From JAPLNB01 sp964451955 (lineage in GTDB: Bacteria > Planctomycetota > Phycisphaerae > Tepidisphaerales > Tepidisphaeraceae), in the NCBI GenBank assembly GCA_964451955.1, contig CAYVKG010000006.1, forward strand, positions 23,778-87,777: DNA of 64,000 nucleotides, in the 5' to 3' direction. Within the stretch, counting starts at the first letter, position 1, and every line of letters starts with the position of its first letter. Below, in pieces: positions 27,161 through 36,207 of this stretch. The notes under the pieces are model-generated. The model had not been told where the DNA came from, did not search any database, and saw only the letters and a list, made by a program, of their open reading frames with translations. The translations under genes and the position numbers were made by a program.

Positions 27161-27476
27161 AGTCGCCTCCTCTTGTTTGAGAAAAATGCGAACTCGATCC
27201 CAATATGGAGTGTGTGCGGTGACTCAGGCTGCGCGTATGACTTCATCGCGAGGTGAACGGAACTACCGGCAGGGCGGTGAATTGTCGGGTTGCCGCTGAC
27301 CGAGACGGCCGAGAGAGAATCGCAAATCAATCGCGATGTTCATGATAATCGTAATTCGGGAGCATACTGATTGCAATGTCGCTCGCGCGAAAAGCTCGCA
27401 GTATCGTTCGGATGCCGAATGCCAACGGCGCTGTCGTTCAACTGTACCACTCTCAGACAGTCAATCTGGAGGCCTG
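27161..27476. other. Divergent intergenic region, no gene seen
   Basis: This 316-base gap separates the PEP-CTERM repeat gene and a ThuA gene. It is less G-skewed than its surroundings and includes AT-richer sequence around 27320-27380 likely to hold promoters. An upstream ATG at 27336 is in frame with the ThuA gene but lacks any signal-peptide or family character. Confidence 0.5.
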
Positions 27477-28382
27477 ATGTCGATTTGCCGGACCTTTTTG
27501 GCGGTGTTGATGCTGATCGCAATCGGTTGTCCGTCCGTGTTTGCCGCTGAGAAGCTCAAGGCGCTGATCATTGATGGGCAGAACAATCACGACTGGAAGG
27601 CGTGCACGCCGGTGCTGAGGTGGATTCTGGAAGAGTGTGGGCGATTTGCCGTTTCGGTGTCGACGACTCCGGCGAGGGGCCCTCAAGCCGATCCCGCTGG
27701 CTGGGCCAAGTGGAATCCGAAGTTCGCCGACTATGATGTTCTGGTGATGAATTACACCGGGGACCTGTGGCCGGGGAACGTGCGGGGGGAGTTTGTGAAC
27801 TACGTGCGCAACGGGGGAGGGTTGGTGATCGTGCATGCCGCGGACAACGCGTTTCCAGAATGGCCGGAATTCAACGAGATGATCGCGGTAGGGGGGTGGG
27901 GTGGCCGAAACGAGAAGTCGGGGCCGATGATTCGGTACCGGGAAGGGAAAGTGGTGTTCGACAACCCCCCCGGGGCGGGGGGGACTCATGGTGCACAGCA
28001 TCCGTTCTTGGTGGAAACGCGCGCACCGGATCACCCGGTGATGAAGGGGCTCCCGCCCGCATTTCGGCACGCGCCTGATGAACTGTACGCGAAGCTTCGC
28101 GGGCCGTGTAAGAACGTCACGGTTTTGGCGACCTCGTTTTCGGACCCGAAGACTGGCGGAACGAACGAGAACGAACCGATCCTGATGGCGATTGAGTATG
28201 GCAAGGGGCGATGCTTCCACACGGTGATGGGGCACGGTCCCGAGGCGATGGGTGGTCTGGGCTTCCAGATTACGTTGCAGCGTGGGTCGGAGTGGGCCGC
28301 CACCGGCCAGGTCACACTCGCGCCGCCCGATCCGCGAACGTTGACGACGGACAGCCCGGCCATGCGAAGGCCCGGGAAATAG
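27477..28382 (+). CDS. Exported ThuA-domain protein (copy 1)
   Basis: A 301-residue protein with signal peptide (LAVLMLIAIGCPSVFAAE; a cysteine at the end could be a lipobox variant). The ThuA fold, a class I glutamine-amidotransferase-like domain, is visible from LKALIIDGQNNHDWKACTPVLRWILEE through YDVLVMNYTGD, FVNYVRNGGGLVIVHAADNAF and the closing KGRCFHTVMGHG. ThuA proteins take part in uptake or oxidation of trehalose and related disaccharides; the exported planctomycete branch is uncharacterised. GGAGG sits 5 bases before the ATG at 27477, which decides this start. Confidence 0.85.
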   Translation: MSICRTFLAVLMLIAIGCPSVFAAEKLKALIIDGQNNHDWKACTPVLRWILEECGRFAVSVSTTPARGPQADPAGWAKWNPKFADYDVLVMNYTGDLWPGNVRGEFVNYVRNGGGLVIVHAADNAFPEWPEFNEMIAVGGWGGRNEKSGPMIRYREGKVVFDNPPGAGGTHGAQHPFLVETRAPDHPVMKGLPPAFRHAPDELYAKLRGPCKNVTVLATSFSDPKTGGTNENEPILMAIEYGKGRCFHTVMGHGPEAMGGLGFQITLQRGSEWAATGQVTLAPPDPRTLTTDSPAMRRPGK

Positions 28383-28673
28383 GGGTGGCGCGTGATAGTG
28401 ATTGACAGGTGGCGGTCTTGAGCGAGTGGCCGTTGGCGCATGGTCCAGTGGCGACTGTCGGGGCGATTCTGGATTTGAAGGCCGACATTGGTTGCCTGCA
28501 AGAGTCGTCGCCCACTTGTGTTGGACCTGGATTGGCGCCGCCTGTTGCACGGTGTGGCGGCGTGTTTAACAGATGATGATTGCCCATGCTCGCTTGACGC
28601 CGGGAACCAAGGCGGGTGGGAAGTACCAGAGAAACAGAGGAAAGGGAGAAGGGGCCGGAGCCACGAAGGGGGG

Positions 28674-29657
28674 TCAGTTGCCAAACAGGGCTGCCCATTT
28701 TGGAAGGGCTTCGGCGGGGTAGGTGAGGTGGGCGACCTGTTTCTTCTGTTCTTTACCGTGGGCGTCAACGGAGAGCAGTTCCAGTTTCACATCGACGGCG
28801 CCATCACCGACGCAGCCGTCGCAGCAGGCGGCGGTGACCTGCAATGGCCCGGTTGGGTCCGTGCCTTTGGCCGCGCCGACGGCGCGCAAATCGCCGGTCT
28901 TGGCTGCGGCGACGAGGGCCTCGACGTTGCCACCCATGGTCCCCAAGACCTTTGCTTGTTTCCATTTTCCGCATTTGGCGCAATAGGGCTCGGCGGCGGA
29001 TGATCTGACCAGGGCGTAGGTCATGCCTGCGACGATGAGCACCTCGATCACCCAGTAGATGTAGGAGCCGACAAAACCGAGATTCATGCCGCGCGTCTTG
29101 GAGCTTCCGGAGGTGGATTTGAGTTCGACTCCCTGCTGTGCGGCGTAGTTCATGTAGTCGAGCATGTTTCGGACGTTTGCGGCCTGCAGAACGAGCATGG
29201 CCTGGTTGGCCTCCTGCGAGGAGAGGCCCTCTTTGAGAGATGCTCGCTGGAGTTCGAGCGGGAGCTTGGCGATTTCTTTGACATGGGGCGGGAGTGTTGC
29301 GATGTTGGATTTGAACTCCTGGTAGTCGAAATAATGCATCATGAACATGGCGAGTATCCCGCCCGCGAATCCGGCGAGGCCGCCCATCCACGGGTTTCGG
29401 ACGCGTCCCTGGCGGACCATGCGCATGCCGATCGTTCCGAGGACAAAGCCGATCAGAAGCGGAAACAGGATGATGAGGTAGAAGTAATTGGATGCCCAAT
29501 GGGCCAGGAATCCCAGGACTGCTCCGGCAATCGCGAGTGCTGAGAGGAGCATCATGACGCCGGGGATCTCAAATCCGCCGTCGGGCTGATACGGCTTGAT
29601 GTTGTACTTGGAGAATTGTGTCTCAGCCGGGCCCGACCCGAGCGCATCGGTTGTCAT
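28674..29657 (-). CDS. Multi-pass membrane protein of unknown function with CxxC pairs
   Basis: A 327-residue protein. Hydrophobic segments lie at about residues 32-52, 57-77, 88-106 (GGLAGFAGGILAMFMM) and 190-212 (GSYIYWVIEVLIVAGMTYALV). The part after the last helix has YCAKCGKW and ACCDGCVG, which look like a small metal- or redox-binding element. A cytoplasmic-side helical region of about 80 residues separates the third and fourth helices. I do not recognise a family. The start at 29657 has GGGTGA 5 bases upstream. Confidence 0.7.
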   Translation of the reverse strand: MTTDALGSGPAETQFSKYNIKPYQPDGGFEIPGVMMLLSALAIAGAVLGFLAHWASNYFYLIILFPLLIGFVLGTIGMRMVRQGRVRNPWMGGLAGFAGGILAMFMMHYFDYQEFKSNIATLPPHVKEIAKLPLELQRASLKEGLSSQEANQAMLVLQAANVRNMLDYMNYAAQQGVELKSTSGSSKTRGMNLGFVGSYIYWVIEVLIVAGMTYALVRSSAAEPYCAKCGKWKQAKVLGTMGGNVEALVAAAKTGDLRAVGAAKGTDPTGPLQVTAACCDGCVGDGAVDVKLELLSVDAHGKEQKKQVAHLTYPAEALPKWAALFGN

Positions 29658-29911
29658 GTTATCACCCGCGAAAATGGACTCCCCCGAGTTTGCACCGCCG
29701 ACGCGGGAATTGTACCTGATGTTGCCGGCCGGACACAACCACGCGTCTTAGGAACTCGGAGAGGGGTTGAGCGGGAGTCCAGGATGGATGGCCGCGCGAG
29801 ATGGAGTTCCGGTGATGGATTGGGGTGGCGTTGGCGTTGTCTGGGGGCGGTTTGCGGTGGGCTTGGGGGGACTCTATGCATCTGAAAACGGATGGTCTAG
29901 AATCCTGCGTC

Positions 29912-30586
29912 ATGACTTCTCGGAAGGCGCTTGTTGTATATGGCGGATGGACTGGGCACCACCCGGAGCAGGTTGCCGGGCTGATGCGGCGGGTTCTCAC
30001 GGAGGATGGTTTCGAGGTTGAGCTTGCGGAGACGCTAGGCGCGTTTGACGACGTGGAGAGACTGAAGTCGATGAGCCTCATCATTCCGCATTGGACGATG
30101 GGGCGGATTGCGCCGGAACAGGCGAAGAACGTGTGTGAGGCGGTTGCGGACGGGGTTGGGCTGGCGGGGTGTCATGGCGGCCTTTGTGATGCGTTTCGGG
30201 ACAGCACGGACTGGCATTTTTTGACCGGGGCGCAGTGGGTGGCGCACCCTGGTGATCAAATACGGTACGCGGTGCACATCGAGACGACGACCCATCCGAT
30301 TACGCGCGGGATTGCAGATTTTGAAGTGGCGACGGAGCAGTACTACATGCACATCGATCCAGCGGTTGAGGTGTTGGCGACGACGCACTTTCCTGTCGCG
30401 GACGGTCCGCATGCGGCGAACGGCGGCATCGACATGCCCGTTGTTTTCACGAAGCTCTACGGCCGGGGGCGAGTATTCTACACCTCGCTGGGGCATGACG
30501 GGGCGGTGTTGGAGGCGGAGCCGGTCCTGACGATTCTGCGGCGTGGATTTCTTTGGGCCGCGAGAGGTTCGTCGTTGGGCGGGTAA
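29912..30586 (+). CDS. ThuA-domain protein (copy 2, cytoplasmic)
   Basis: About 224 residues from the ATG at 29912: MTSRKALVVYGGWTGHHPEQ is the typical opening of the short ThuA family, followed by LIIPHWTMGRI, GVGLAGCHGGLCDAFRDSTDWHFLTGAQWVAHPG and the final RVFYTSLGHD. No signal peptide, unlike the other two ThuA proteins here. An in-frame ATG at 29876 with GGGGGGA before it is an alternative start. It ends 73 bases before cmk, on the same strand. Confidence 0.82.
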   Translation: MTSRKALVVYGGWTGHHPEQVAGLMRRVLTEDGFEVELAETLGAFDDVERLKSMSLIIPHWTMGRIAPEQAKNVCEAVADGVGLAGCHGGLCDAFRDSTDWHFLTGAQWVAHPGDQIRYAVHIETTTHPITRGIADFEVATEQYYMHIDPAVEVLATTHFPVADGPHAANGGIDMPVVFTKLYGRGRVFYTSLGHDGAVLEAEPVLTILRRGFLWAARGSSLGG

Positions 30587-30659
30587 TGGAGGGGACTGTG
30601 GGGAGGCGGATGGCGCGGGGAGCGTTGACCATGGGCTGCGCATCGACAGAATACGTGCC

Positions 30660-31331
30660 ATGATCATCACGATCGACGGGCCGGCGGGCACCGGGAAGTC
30701 ATCGGTGTCCAAGGCGGTTTCGGAGCGACTCGGGTTCGACTTTCTGGACACCGGCGCGATGTACCGGGCGATTGCGCTTGAGGCGTTGCGGCGAAAGGCG
30801 GACTTGTCGGATGCTCGTGAGCTTGCGTTCATCTGCGAGCATTGTCGGATTGAGTTTGAATGGAGTCAGAGGCCTCCCGCGGTGCTGTTGAACGACGAAC
30901 CGGTTTCGCATCATCTTCGCAGCGCCGAAGTGACATCGGCGGCGTCGCAAATTGCGGTGGTGCCCGCGGTTCGCCATCGACTGGTTGAGGAACAACGGCG
31001 TATCGGGCAGTTGCGTCCGAATCTCGTGACGGAAGGGCGGGATCAGGGATCGGTGGTGTTTCCGGAGGCGGAGTTGAAGTTTTATCTGGATGCCAGCCCG
31101 AAGGAACGAGCCCGGCGTCGGGTTGCCCAGCTTCGATCGCGGGGTGAGATTGTGGATGCGCAGGAGATTCTGGAGCAGATGATGGCGCGCGATCGCCGCG
31201 ACTCGACGCGTTCGACGGGACCGTTATCGGTTCCCGAAGGCGCCGAGACGATAGACACGACGGATCTGACGGAGCAGGAGGTGATCGACATGATTGTGAA
31301 GAAGGCCAAGCGGCTGCGGGGGCAAGCATGA
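30660..31331 (+). CDS. cmk: Cytidylate kinase
   Basis: A 223-residue protein starting MIITIDGPAGTGKSSVSKAV. The P-loop GPAGTGKS covers residues 7-14; FLDTGAMYRAIAL is the CMP-binding motif, and TEGRDQGSVVFPEAELKFYLDAS is the NMP-kinase GRDxGTxVFP motif. It phosphorylates CMP/dCMP with ATP. The family's usual length is 220-230 residues. Its stop overlaps the plsC start (ATGA), so the two are co-translated, an arrangement also seen in other bacteria. Confidence 0.95.
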   Translation: MIITIDGPAGTGKSSVSKAVSERLGFDFLDTGAMYRAIALEALRRKADLSDARELAFICEHCRIEFEWSQRPPAVLLNDEPVSHHLRSAEVTSAASQIAVVPAVRHRLVEEQRRIGQLRPNLVTEGRDQGSVVFPEAELKFYLDASPKERARRRVAQLRSRGEIVDAQEILEQMMARDRRDSTRSTGPLSVPEGAETIDTTDLTEQEVIDMIVKKAKRLRGQA

Positions 31332-32029
31332 CGGATCGCCCGATCGTCAATGCGATCGTCACGGAAATCCCGGACACGGCGGACCCAACCGCCCGGCGTG
31401 TGGGCAATCCGATTGTGTGGGGGGTCATGAAAGGCCTCTGCCGGATCATTCTGTCGCGGATGTTTGAGATGAAGGTGTATGGTCGGCAGAACGTGCCGCG
31501 CACGGGTGGAGCGATGCTGATCTCCAACCATGCGAGTTATCTCGATCCGGTTGTGCTGGGGGTTCAGATCATTCGCCCGATCAGTTTCATCGCGAAGTCG
31601 GAGCTGTTCCAGAATCGGTTCTTCGGCTGGCTCATTCGGTCGTTGAACACTTTCCCGGTTAGGCGGGGTGAATCGGATGTTGGGGCGATTCGGGAGGCGC
31701 TGCGGCGTCTGCAGGAGGGACGCGTGCTGACGATGTTTCCTGAGGGCACGCGCACTCCCGACGGGAAACTGCAGCGGATTCAGCCGGGGATAGCGATGCT
31801 GATCCGGCGCGCGAAGGTACCGGTGATTCCCGCGGTGGTGGATGGGACCTTTGAGGCCTGGCCGAAGGGCCGGACGTTGCCGTCGCATTTTCCCGTGAGT
31901 GTTCTGTATGGGCCGGCTTTGAAGATTGAGAATCTGAAGGGATATGAGATTGTCGAGTTGATCGAGAGCACGTTTCGGCGGATGCAGGCCGAGTTGCGGG
32001 CGAAGCGAAGAGTCGGCACACGCATCTAG
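31328..32029 (+). CDS. plsC: 1-acyl-sn-glycerol-3-phosphate acyltransferase
   Basis: A 233-residue protein. SNHASYLD (residues 66-73) is the catalytic NHxxxxD box and FPEGTR (137-142) the glycerol-phosphate-binding box. It makes phosphatidic acid from lysophosphatidic acid at the inner membrane face. The first 25 residues are a short hydrophilic lead. Overlaps cmk by four bases at its start and the 3' end of priA (opposite strand) by four bases at its end. Confidence 0.93.
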   Translation: MTDRPIVNAIVTEIPDTADPTARRVGNPIVWGVMKGLCRIILSRMFEMKVYGRQNVPRTGGAMLISNHASYLDPVVLGVQIIRPISFIAKSELFQNRFFGWLIRSLNTFPVRRGESDVGAIREALRRLQEGRVLTMFPEGTRTPDGKLQRIQPGIAMLIRRAKVPVIPAVVDGTFEAWPKGRTLPSHFPVSVLYGPALKIENLKGYEIVELIESTFRRMQAELRAKRRVGTRI

Positions 32030-34395
32030 AGAAGGGCGACGGGGTCAACATCGACGGCGACGCGATCGGTGTCGGCGAAGGCCTTCTGGTCTCGCGCGAT
32101 TGCCAGTAGGCGTTGGAGGGATGAGGGGTCTTTTCCGAAGAGCAGCAATTGGGCTCGCTGATAACCGGCGATGCGGCTGACGGCGCAGGGCATGGGTCCT
32201 TTGAGGGAGACGTGGGCGTGTGCAAGGCTGTGGTGTTGCATGGCACGGAGGAGGCTTGCGGCGATTTTGTCGGCTTGTTGGAGCAGGTTGTCGCGGTCCT
32301 CATCGCGGAGGACGATGCGGACCATTCGCACGGCTGGGGGGAGGCCGACATCGCGTCTGGCCTGGAGTTCGCGATTGGCGAAAGCGACGTAGTCCTGTCG
32401 GAGGGCGGCCTGGATGGTCGGATCATCGGGGATGAAAGTCTGGACGATGACGCGACCTGGCGCGTCGCCGCGTCCGGCTCTTCCGGCGACCTGGGTGATG
32501 AGGGCGAAGGTTCGCTCAGCAGCGCGGAAGTCGGGCAGTGCGAGTGCGGTATCGCCGCTGATGACGCCCACGAGGGTGACATTGGGATAGTCGAGGCCTT
32601 TGGCGATCATCTGGGTACCGAGGAGGACGTGGATTTCGCGCCGCTCGAAACGACCGAACACTTCGCGGTAGTCGTCTGCGCATCGCATGGTGTCGGCATC
32701 GACGCGGGCGTATTTGACATCGGGGAATCGCCTGGCGAGTTCTTCCTCGATGCGTTGTGTTCCCATGCCGAAGAGCGAGAGTTTCTTGCCGCAATCCGGG
32801 CATTTGTCCGGCAAGGGGTTGACGGCGAGGCAGGTGTGGCAATGCAACTGTCCTGTGTGCCTGGCGTGCTCGAAATGGGCGCCGGTTGCGGAGACGCCGG
32901 CGGAGCGATGATAGGTCATGGTCGTGTCGCAGTACTTGCATTGGGCGACGAAGCCGCAGGACGAGCAGCATATATAGTTCGCGTACCCCCGGCGGTTGAG
33001 GAGGAAAATGGCCTGTCGTCCGTCATTGACGGTGGTTCTGAGCAGATGGGACAGTCGCTGGGAGATAAGATGGACGGCTGGGCGGTGCATGTGGATTTCT
33101 CGTTTCATATCGACGAGTTCCACGGTGGGGAGGGCGAGGTTGCGAACGCGTCGGGGCAGGCTGAGGAGATGGTAGATTCGGTTTTCGGCTGGTGGCACGG
33201 TTTTCTGGGCTCGCCACCAGCTTTCCATGGAGGGTGTGGCGGAGCCGAGGATGACGGGGACGTTTTCGATCTGTGCTCGTTTGATTGCGACGTCGCGGGC
33301 GTGATAGCGTGGTGCGGAGTCCTGTTTGTAGCTGGCCTCGTGCTCCTCATCGACGACGATGATTCCGAGATCGGGCAGGGGCGCGAAGATGGCGGACCTG
33401 GCTCCCACGACGACGTTTGCGTCGCCGCGGGCGATCTGTTGCCAGAAGGCGTGTCGGACCGAGGCGGGGAGTCCGCTGTGCATGACCGCGACGCGGGGCA
33501 GGCGGTTGGTGAACCTGCGTGCGGTTTGTGGGGTGAGGGCGATTTCGGGCACGAGCACAATTGCGCGTTTGCCTTTGGCGACGACATCGCGGATGCACTG
33601 GAGATAGATTTCGGTTTTGCCGCTTCCTGTGACGCCGTGCAGGAGGTTGACCGAGAATCCGCCGGACGCCGCGCGGGTTGTGAGTTCGTTGTAGACGTGC
33701 TGTTGATCCTCGTTGAGTTGGATCGGCTGTTCGGAGGTGGGTGTCGGGGTGGTTGGGAGTTTGCCGACGGAAGCGAAATCGGGCTCATCGGTGAGGGAGA
33801 TGAATCCGGCCTTGGCGAGTTTGCGGACGGTGGGCGGGGTGGCACGGGCTTGCTGGGCGAGTCGGAGCAACTCCACGGGCTGTCCGGGTTGGACGAGGAG
33901 AAGTCGGGAGAGTATTGCGCGGCGTTTTGGCGCCCGAGTGACTTCGAGGAGGGCCTGCACCTGCTCGCGGGACTTGACGAGGCGGACCATGGTTGTGTAT
34001 CCGAGGCCGATGCGTTTTTTGACGGCTGAGGGTATGACGCTCTCAAGGACGGTTCCGAGGGGGCAGCAGTAATATCGGCTGATCCACCGTGCCAGTTGGA
34101 GGAGGTGGTCGGTGAGCAAGACGCGAGCATCGTCGATTGCCAGGACTTTTTTGACCTGTTTGCAGTCGGTGGCGGTTTTGATTTGAACGACGTATCCGTG
34201 GACAGTTCGATTGGCGCGGCCGAGGGGGACTCGTACGCGCTGTCCGACGCGCAGGGACATTGCCATGGAGGGGGGGATACCATAGTCGAGGGTGCGATCG
34301 AGGCTGCGTTCGATTGCGACGGACGCGTAGAGGTCGGTGGGGGTCTGTGGGGCGGCATCGCTCTGAAGATCCGGAAACAGCGAGTCTTGGGTCAT
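32026..34395 (-). CDS. priA: Primosomal protein N' (PriA helicase)
   Basis: A 789-residue protein. The N-terminal 3'-DNA-binding domain (LDYGIPPSMAMSLRVGQRVRVPLGR) is followed by the helicase core with Walker A GVTGSGKT (254-261) and DEEH (349-352). Two zinc-binding clusters are at about 477-489 (CSSCGFVAQCKYC) and 519-535 (CHTCLAVNPLPDKCPDC). TRIQ-type motif RIEEELARRFPDVKYARVD and VAGRAGRGDAPG follow. It restarts replication at stalled forks. All motifs are intact and length is slightly above the E. coli protein. A long ORF on the opposite strand is an artefact of base skew. Confidence 0.95.
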   Translation of the reverse strand: MTQDSLFPDLQSDAAPQTPTDLYASVAIERSLDRTLDYGIPPSMAMSLRVGQRVRVPLGRANRTVHGYVVQIKTATDCKQVKKVLAIDDARVLLTDHLLQLARWISRYYCCPLGTVLESVIPSAVKKRIGLGYTTMVRLVKSREQVQALLEVTRAPKRRAILSRLLLVQPGQPVELLRLAQQARATPPTVRKLAKAGFISLTDEPDFASVGKLPTTPTPTSEQPIQLNEDQQHVYNELTTRAASGGFSVNLLHGVTGSGKTEIYLQCIRDVVAKGKRAIVLVPEIALTPQTARRFTNRLPRVAVMHSGLPASVRHAFWQQIARGDANVVVGARSAIFAPLPDLGIIVVDEEHEASYKQDSAPRYHARDVAIKRAQIENVPVILGSATPSMESWWRAQKTVPPAENRIYHLLSLPRRVRNLALPTVELVDMKREIHMHRPAVHLISQRLSHLLRTTVNDGRQAIFLLNRRGYANYICCSSCGFVAQCKYCDTTMTYHRSAGVSATGAHFEHARHTGQLHCHTCLAVNPLPDKCPDCGKKLSLFGMGTQRIEEELARRFPDVKYARVDADTMRCADDYREVFGRFERREIHVLLGTQMIAKGLDYPNVTLVGVISGDTALALPDFRAAERTFALITQVAGRAGRGDAPGRVIVQTFIPDDPTIQAALRQDYVAFANRELQARRDVGLPPAVRMVRIVLRDEDRDNLLQQADKIAASLLRAMQHHSLAHAHVSLKGPMPCAVSRIAGYQRAQLLLFGKDPSSLQRLLAIARDQKAFADTDRVAVDVDPVALL

Positions 34396-34539
34396 CGAGC
34401 TCTTTTCCCGAACGGTGGAAGGTTTCGGTGGTTTCTGCTATGGTTCGTCGCCGGTAAGGCCGGCGGCGTCGGGTGATGATACCCGGGCGTCTGAAGTCAG
34501 GGAACTGGTCACGGCGGGTGTGAACAGGGACAGGTATCG

Positions 34540-35424
34540 ATGAAGTTTCTCAACGCGTATCAGCAAGCTCGTATTCTGCTCCTCAGCGCCTCGATCGCGT
34601 GTTTTTGCATTTTCTGGTGGACCGGGGTGTTGTTGAGGGTGCCGGTGCATCCTGGTCACGAGGTGAGCTTGCTGCAACAGCCGTGGCCTGTGGCGGCGGT
34701 GCTCATTGTCGTTGTGGTCTTTCTGGTTTGCACAGCATTGGGGACGGGGATCGTGGGGCTGGTGCGGTATGATGCCGGTCTTGTGGCGGCGAGTGTCGGG
34801 CTGAGCGCGTTATCTCTGCGAGGGGGTTCTGTGCAGCAGAGCATTTTCTGGAGCCTGTCGCAGGAGAAAGGGGGCAGTCTTTTTCCGTCGCTCGCGGCGG
34901 AAACGGCGGTTTTAGCGGTTGTCGTCGGTGGTTGTGCGTGGATTCTGTCGCGGCTGTACAGGGGGGGCGTCATCCGCGATAGGGAGAGCGACATGGCGCT
35001 GGATTTCGAGCCGACGGTCGGGGGTGAAGCGGCCACGCTGTTGGTTCAGACGATTCTGACTGGTGCGGGCATCCTGATTTTGGGCGCGAGTTGCTCGAAG
35101 CAGCAGGCGATTGCGGCAGTTGCGATAGGGTCGTTTGCCGGCGCGGCGTTGACGGAATCGATGCTTCCGATCGCGAGTCGAACGTGGTGTTGGCTTCCGC
35201 CGATGTTGGTGGGGATGGTCGGGTACGTGGCGATGTGGTCTGATCCGAGGGGGTTGGCGATCGGGGGGATGAAGAGCAACCTTGCCGGACTGGCTTATGC
35301 GCTGCCACTGGATTATGCGAGTGGGGGTCCTGCCGGGGCGTTGATCGGGTATTGGATGGGCCGTCGGTGGGCCAGACAGCGTGCCGAGGTTTTGCGCGGG
35401 GCGAGTGAGGCGTCTGGGGCGTGA
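34540..35424 (+). CDS. Polytopic membrane protein of unknown function
   Basis: A 294-residue protein with about seven hydrophobic helices, at roughly 10-30, 50-72, 76-92, 114-134, 165-182, 187-205 and 218-236, plus a weaker one near 262-280. There are no known motifs. The ending GYWMGRRWARQRAEVLRG is basic and likely cytoplasmic. Divergent from priA across about 145 bases. No family recognised. Confidence 0.65.
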   Translation: MKFLNAYQQARILLLSASIACFCIFWWTGVLLRVPVHPGHEVSLLQQPWPVAAVLIVVVVFLVCTALGTGIVGLVRYDAGLVAASVGLSALSLRGGSVQQSIFWSLSQEKGGSLFPSLAAETAVLAVVVGGCAWILSRLYRGGVIRDRESDMALDFEPTVGGEAATLLVQTILTGAGILILGASCSKQQAIAAVAIGSFAGAALTESMLPIASRTWCWLPPMLVGMVGYVAMWSDPRGLAIGGMKSNLAGLAYALPLDYASGGPAGALIGYWMGRRWARQRAEVLRGASEASGA

Positions 35425-35599
35425 GGTTTTCGCGAATTCCGCTGGTTGGCATCGCTGCGCGGCGATGAAATGGATACAATAGCGGGTAGTGGGTCTTGAT
35501 GGACCCCGGATGGCCACAGGTTGGCATGAATCCTCCTTGGCCCTTTTTGCGTCCTCTGATTAGAGCAATAGTAGCAGAGGCGCTATTGGACAGTGCACC

Positions 35600-36202
35600 A
35601 TGACCAAGTCTCTCACGGCAACCGCCGGGGCGTCCGCGATGCCCGCGGGGTCGGATGATTTTGATGGTTTTCTTTCGAAGCTAGGCGCTCGAGACCGGTT
35701 GAACGTGGACCGACACATTGCGGCGTGCGAAGCGGAACCGACGGCGGATCATCATCGGCTTTGGCGGCGGCTGGCGAGTTCTTTGTACGGTTTGGCGCCG
35801 CATTCGATACAGACGGTTGGGCAACAGGCGGTGCAGTTCTACATTCCCGACGGCAAGTACCGGATGCAGGTTTTCGCGATGGAGGACCAGCGAGACGGGA
35901 AGGTGTTGATCTACACGATCGACGTTCTGCGGCAGGCGATAAAAGACGGGGTGTTGATGCCGGCTCGGAAAGGGGCTTTGCCGGGGTCGGGGTTGCCGAT
36001 CAAGGCGCATCCGGAGCAGACGTTGCTGGTGGAGGCGTTGGACGCGGCGAACACGCCGAATCCATCGGCATGGTACAAGCACATGCTGGGTTGGAACCGG
36101 AAGGCGCTGCGCATCACATTGCGGAACAATGCCAGCGCGGCGCAGATTCACGCAGCGGAGCAGATCTGCGCGATTGCGGCGAGGCAGTGGAAGAGCAGTT
36201 GA
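35600..36202 (+). CDS. Conserved hypothetical soluble protein
   Basis: A 200-residue protein without signal peptide or membrane segment. A helical first third (GFLSKLGARDRLNVDRHIAACE...LWRRLASSLYGL) is followed by a beta-rich middle (QAVQFYIPDGKYRMQVFAMEDQRDGKVLIYT) and a helical end. No named domain is recognised; the regular fold and normal codon use support a real gene. Convergent with the histidine kinase gene, five bases apart. Confidence 0.7.
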   Translation: MTKSLTATAGASAMPAGSDDFDGFLSKLGARDRLNVDRHIAACEAEPTADHHRLWRRLASSLYGLAPHSIQTVGQQAVQFYIPDGKYRMQVFAMEDQRDGKVLIYTIDVLRQAIKDGVLMPARKGALPGSGLPIKAHPEQTLLVEALDAANTPNPSAWYKHMLGWNRKALRITLRNNASAAQIHAAEQICAIAARQWKSS

Positions 36203-36207
36203 GGTTG

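Noticed and set aside
32149..34029. Forward ORF of 626 residues opposite priA
   Set aside because: It lies entirely inside the conserved priA gene and has Asp/Gly/Glu-rich low-complexity composition caused by base skew.
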